Shown here piece after piece: positions 5,875 through 8,020 of a stretch of DNA of 8,020 bases (its first letter is position 1; every line of letters starts with the position of its first letter). This stretch comes from JBHJHK01 sp050330975 (lineage in GTDB: Bacteria > Pseudomonadota > Gammaproteobacteria > Competibacterales > Competibacteraceae), in the NCBI GenBank assembly GCA_050330975.1, contig JBHJHK010000123.1:1-8020 (forward strand), read 5' to 3'. The notes beneath the pieces were generated by a model. The model saw nothing but the letters and a program-made list of their open reading frames with translations. It was not told where the DNA came from and made no database searches. The position numbers were made by a program, and so were the translations under genes.

Positions 5875-6369
5875 ATGTATCCACTAACCCTATTGCGCAA
5901 CGTCTTGTTCTGCTGCGCTTTGGCTGCAATCTCCAGCGCCAGTTATGCCGTCACCATCAGCACCTTGACCCTTCCCGAGGGCAATACCATCTTGCAGGTG
6001 ACCGATGCCATTGCCAATAGTAACCCCGGGGGCCAGGCTTCATCGGCGACCCGGACGCTCTACGTCTTTGCCCCCGACTTTGGCGATACCGACGACCTCG
6101 ACCCGGCGGACTTTGACGATTCTCAAAGCCAGACCAACAACGCACCCGATTTCCCCGGCGCTAACCCCGGCGGTGCCTGGCCCTGGGTCTACCTGGCGGC
6201 AGACGCCGTCTTGGGCGATATTATCATTGCCGATGCCAGCATTGACGTCACCTTTGAGTTGCTGCCAAACCCCAATTCCCCCGCCGACTTGCAGTGGTTG
6301 CTCATCGACGGCAACCCCACCTACCAATTTATCGGCGATGGCCTCAACGCCGGTATCGAGCTCGATTAG
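5875..6369 (+). CDS. Secreted protein of unknown function, truncated by in-frame TAG before a PEP-CTERM-like tail
   Basis: A 164-residue open frame with a Sec signal peptide: MYPLTLLRNV, then a hydrophobic core and SASYA, with cleavage likely after A25. The mature part is acidic (DFGDTDDLDPADFDDSQSQT near 69-87), poor in cysteine and predicted beta-rich, with aromatic and glycine/proline stretches such as PGGAWPWVYLAAD (98-110). This is typical of exported surface or matrix proteins. I recognise no named domain. AGAGGA (5861-5866) stands 8 nt before the ATG. The frame stops at TAG (6367-6369), but translation past that codon continues for 55 more residues and ends in a sorting-signal-like tail, so the native product was probably 220 residues. 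As it stands, the protein would be exported without its anchor or sorting signal. It could be a recent pseudogene, a sequencing error, or a gene with amber read-through. Elsewhere TAG ends the M28 gene, so TAG is not generally reassigned here. Confidence 0.7.
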   Translation: MYPLTLLRNVLFCCALAAISSASYAVTISTLTLPEGNTILQVTDAIANSNPGGQASSATRTLYVFAPDFGDTDDLDPADFDDSQSQTNNAPDFPGANPGGAWPWVYLAADAVLGDIIIADASIDVTFELLPNPNSPADLQWLLIDGNPTYQFIGDGLNAGIELD

Positions 6370-6537
6370 CCCTCGAACCTGGCCAACGGCATCGACATCG
6401 GCGACACCAGCCCCTGGTTCGCCCTGGAGCCCGATGGCACCGTTACCCAATCGGAAGTCGCCGCCCCCATCCCCGCCCCCTCAGTGGTGATGCTGATGCT
6501 GGTGGCGGGGCTGGTGGCCCGGCGCTTTAGCGCCTAG
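6370..6537 (+). pseudogene. Severed C-terminal part of the secreted protein, with PEP-CTERM-like sorting signal
   Basis: In frame with the upstream gene, immediately after its TAG, and ending at its own TAG (6535-6537). It encodes PSNLANGIDIGDTSPWFALE and PDGTVTQSEV, then AAPIPAP, a hydrophobic run VVMLMLVAGLVA, and RRFSA. That layout is the tripartite signal of exosortase substrates: a proline-containing motif (PAP instead of the usual PEP), a membrane-spanning helix, and a short basic end. No start codon or ribosome binding site for independent translation is evident, and the segment makes sense only as the end of the preceding protein. The exosortase itself is not in this window. The match is by layout, and the PxP motif is non-standard, so the assignment is good but not certain. 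Confidence 0.7.
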
Positions 6538-6559
6538 GGACTGGGGCGTTCAGCGCCCC
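6521..6559. terminator. two tandem hairpins at the convergent gene ends
   Basis: GGCGCTTTAGCGCC (6521-6534) is a perfect inverted repeat in the last codons of the secreted-protein frame. GGGGCG-TTCAG-CGCCCC (6543-6559) is a second, with 6 pairs and a 5-nt loop that contains the RND gene's stop codon (TGA, minus, 6552-6550). With only 12 nt between the two genes, these hairpins may terminate transcription from both sides. Neither is followed by a T-run, so efficiency is doubtful. Confidence 0.4.
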
Positions 6560-8020
6560 TGGGGGATGGCTGCCCCTCGGGTCCCCACCCGTTTCTTTTT
6601 GCGCCGGCGGGGCTTGGCAGGGGCCTTGATTTGCTCCCGCAACCCCTGGACCACGGCATAAAGAGGCGGGATCAAAAAGATGCCGACCACTGTGGCCGCC
6701 CCCATGCCCCCCACCACCACAAAGCCCACCACTTGGCGGCTGGCAGCCCCTGCACCGCTGGCGAACACCAACGGCAAAACCCCCAGCAAAAACGACAACG
6801 CCGTCATCATCACCGCCCGATAGCGGAGCCTGGCGGCCCCCATGGCGGCTTCGCGGATGGATTTGCCCGCCGCTCGCTCCACCATGGCGAATTCCACCAT
6901 CAAAATCGCCGTCTTCGAGGCCAAGCCAATGAGCAGCACAATGCCGATCTGGGCGTAGAGGTTGTTGTCCAAAAACGGTAAGAAATACAGGGGCACCAGT
7001 GCCCCGAACATGGCCACCAACACCGACAGCATCACGGCCAAGGGGATGCTCCAGCTCTCGTACTGGGCCACCAAGAACAAATAGGCAAACACGATGGCCA
7101 GGGCGAAGATAAACACCACATAGCCCCCCGCCTCCAGTTCCTGTTTGGAGGTGCCCGTCCACTCGATGGCATAGCCCTCTGGCAACGCCTCGACGGCTAC
7201 GGCTTCCAGGGCGGCGATGGCATCGCCGGTGCTGTAACCCGTCGTCGGGGAGCCCTGGATGGCGGCCGAGGCAAATTGGTTATAGCGGGTGATGGCCAAG
7301 GGCCCCAACACCGGTTGGATGTCGATCAACCCCTGGAGGGGAACCATATCGCCGCTCGCCGAGCGCACATACAGCCGGCCGATGTCCTCGATGTCGTTGC
7401 GAAACGGGGCCTCGGCTTGGATGATCACCCGGTAGACCTTGCCGTAGAGGTTGAAGTCGTTGATGTACAGCGATCCCAAGTTGGCCTGGAGGGTGGTGAA
7501 GATGTCCGCCACCGATACCCCCAACACCTGGGCCTTGTCTCGATCCACGTCCAGGAAGTACTGGGGGACATTGGCGGAATAGGTGCTAAACACATCGGTC
7601 AAGGCCGGGTGCTGATTGGCGCCAAAGGCGAGACTGCGGGTGGCGGCGGCCAACGCCTGGGGAGATTCCCCCTGGAAATCCTGGAGCTGGGCTTCGATGC
7701 CCCCCCCGGTACCCAGGCCCGAGATGGGCGGCGGCGGAAAGGCAAAGGCCGTGGCCCCCGCCAAAGTGGCGAGCTCGGCGTTGATCTGCCGCAGGATACT
7801 GAACCAGCGCAGCTCCAGGGTCTGCCGCTCCTCCCAGGGGGTCAAAATGGGGATCATCAGCGCCGCGTTGGAGGCCGCCCCCGAAAGGATGCTGTAACCG
7901 GTGATCTCGATGATATCCGACACCCCCTCGATCTGGCGCAACCGCTCTGACACGTCGTCCACCACCGCCTCGGTGCGCCCCAAGGCCGCCCCGTCGGGGA
8001 GTTGGATGTTGACAAACAAC
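6550..8020 (-). CDS. RND (HAE1/AcrB-like) efflux transporter, C-terminal half (5' end outside window)
   Basis: Partial gene, open to the right edge; 489 residues are visible, matching roughly the second half of an AcrB-type pump of about 1,050. It begins in the second porter domain (FVNIQLPDGAALGRTEAVV) and runs through the periplasmic subdomains. Membrane helices TM8-TM12 follow near 298-318, 326-348, 355-376, 402-421 and 432-453. AQYESWSIPLAVMLSV (318-333) and GLASKTAILMVEFA (365-378) are hallmark HAE1 segments; K369 corresponds to the essential relay lysine (K940 of AcrB). The partner aspartates on TM4 lie outside the window. The protein ends in a basic tail (KPRRRKKKR). Such pumps form inner-membrane trimers and export drugs, bile salts or lipophilic toxins by proton antiport, with a periplasmic adaptor and an outer-membrane channel. 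Those genes are not visible; the adaptor gene would most likely lie upstream, beyond the right edge. The substrate is unknown. Confidence 0.96.
   Translation of the reverse strand, partial: LFVNIQLPDGAALGRTEAVVDDVSERLRQIEGVSDIIEITGYSILSGAASNAALMIPILTPWEERQTLELRWFSILRQINAELATLAGATAFAFPPPPISGLGTGGGIEAQLQDFQGESPQALAAATRSLAFGANQHPALTDVFSTYSANVPQYFLDVDRDKAQVLGVSVADIFTTLQANLGSLYINDFNLYGKVYRVIIQAEAPFRNDIEDIGRLYVRSASGDMVPLQGLIDIQPVLGPLAITRYNQFASAAIQGSPTTGYSTGDAIAALEAVAVEALPEGYAIEWTGTSKQELEAGGYVVFIFALAIVFAYLFLVAQYESWSIPLAVMLSVLVAMFGALVPLYFLPFLDNNLYAQIGIVLLIGLASKTAILMVEFAMVERAAGKSIREAAMGAARLRYRAVMMTALSFLLGVLPLVFASGAGAASRQVVGFVVVGGMGAATVVGIFLIPPLYAVVQGLREQIKAPAKPRRRKKKRVGTRGAAIPQGR

Noticed and set aside
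6367..6369. Specific recoding of the TAG as pyrrolysine.
   Set aside because: Nothing in the window indicates pyrrolysine biosynthesis or a methylamine methyltransferase; TAG ends another gene here normally. Ordinary nonsense, sequencing error or low-level read-through are simpler.

Overview
The window is about 8 kb of GC-rich DNA (roughly two-thirds G+C by eye) with tightly packed genes. It suggests a Gram-negative bacterium, probably a proteobacterium. The reasons are an RND (HAE1/AcrB-like) efflux transporter, a periplasmic substrate-binding protein with a plain Sec signal and no lipobox, and a secreted protein with a PEP-CTERM-like sorting tail. I saw no cyanobacterial HIP1 octamer (GCGATCGC), although the strong use of GGG, CCC and TTG codons is a little cyanobacterium-like, so the lineage stays open. 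No mobile element, CRISPR array, tRNA or rRNA was seen.

Layout. (1) 1-855, plus strand: C-terminal part of an M20 metallopeptidase/deacylase that enters from the left edge. (2) 897-4167, minus strand: a four-gene operon read right to left: polar amino-acid ABC ATPase, periplasmic binding protein, one permease, and an arginase/agmatinase-fold protein joined to the permease by a 4-nt gap. It converges with the M20 gene across 41 bp. (3) 4168-4344: divergent control region with a perfect 7-bp-arm inverted repeat. (4) 4345-5598, plus strand: M28 zinc peptidase with a PA-like insert and no signal peptide. (5) 5599-5874: gene-free, with several potential hairpins. (6) 5875-6537, plus strand: small secreted protein whose reading frame is cut by an in-frame TAG at 6367-6369; the frame beyond it encodes a PEP-CTERM-like tail (PxP, hydrophobic segment, RR). 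(7) 6550 to the right edge, minus strand: C-terminal half of an RND pump, convergent with gene 6 across 12 nt with two short hairpins at the junction.

How the genes may work together (inference). The ABC importer probably takes up an amino acid or related compound. The ureohydrolase-fold protein and the neighbouring M20 and M28 hydrolases would process nitrogenous or peptide-like substrates in the cytoplasm. The ureohydrolase keeps five of six metal ligands but lacks the GGDH histidine, the proton-shuttle histidine and the substrate-binding glutamate. The M28 enzyme has leucine where the family's last zinc-ligand histidine is expected. These altered active sites and the amber-split sorting signal are the main points worth a second look.
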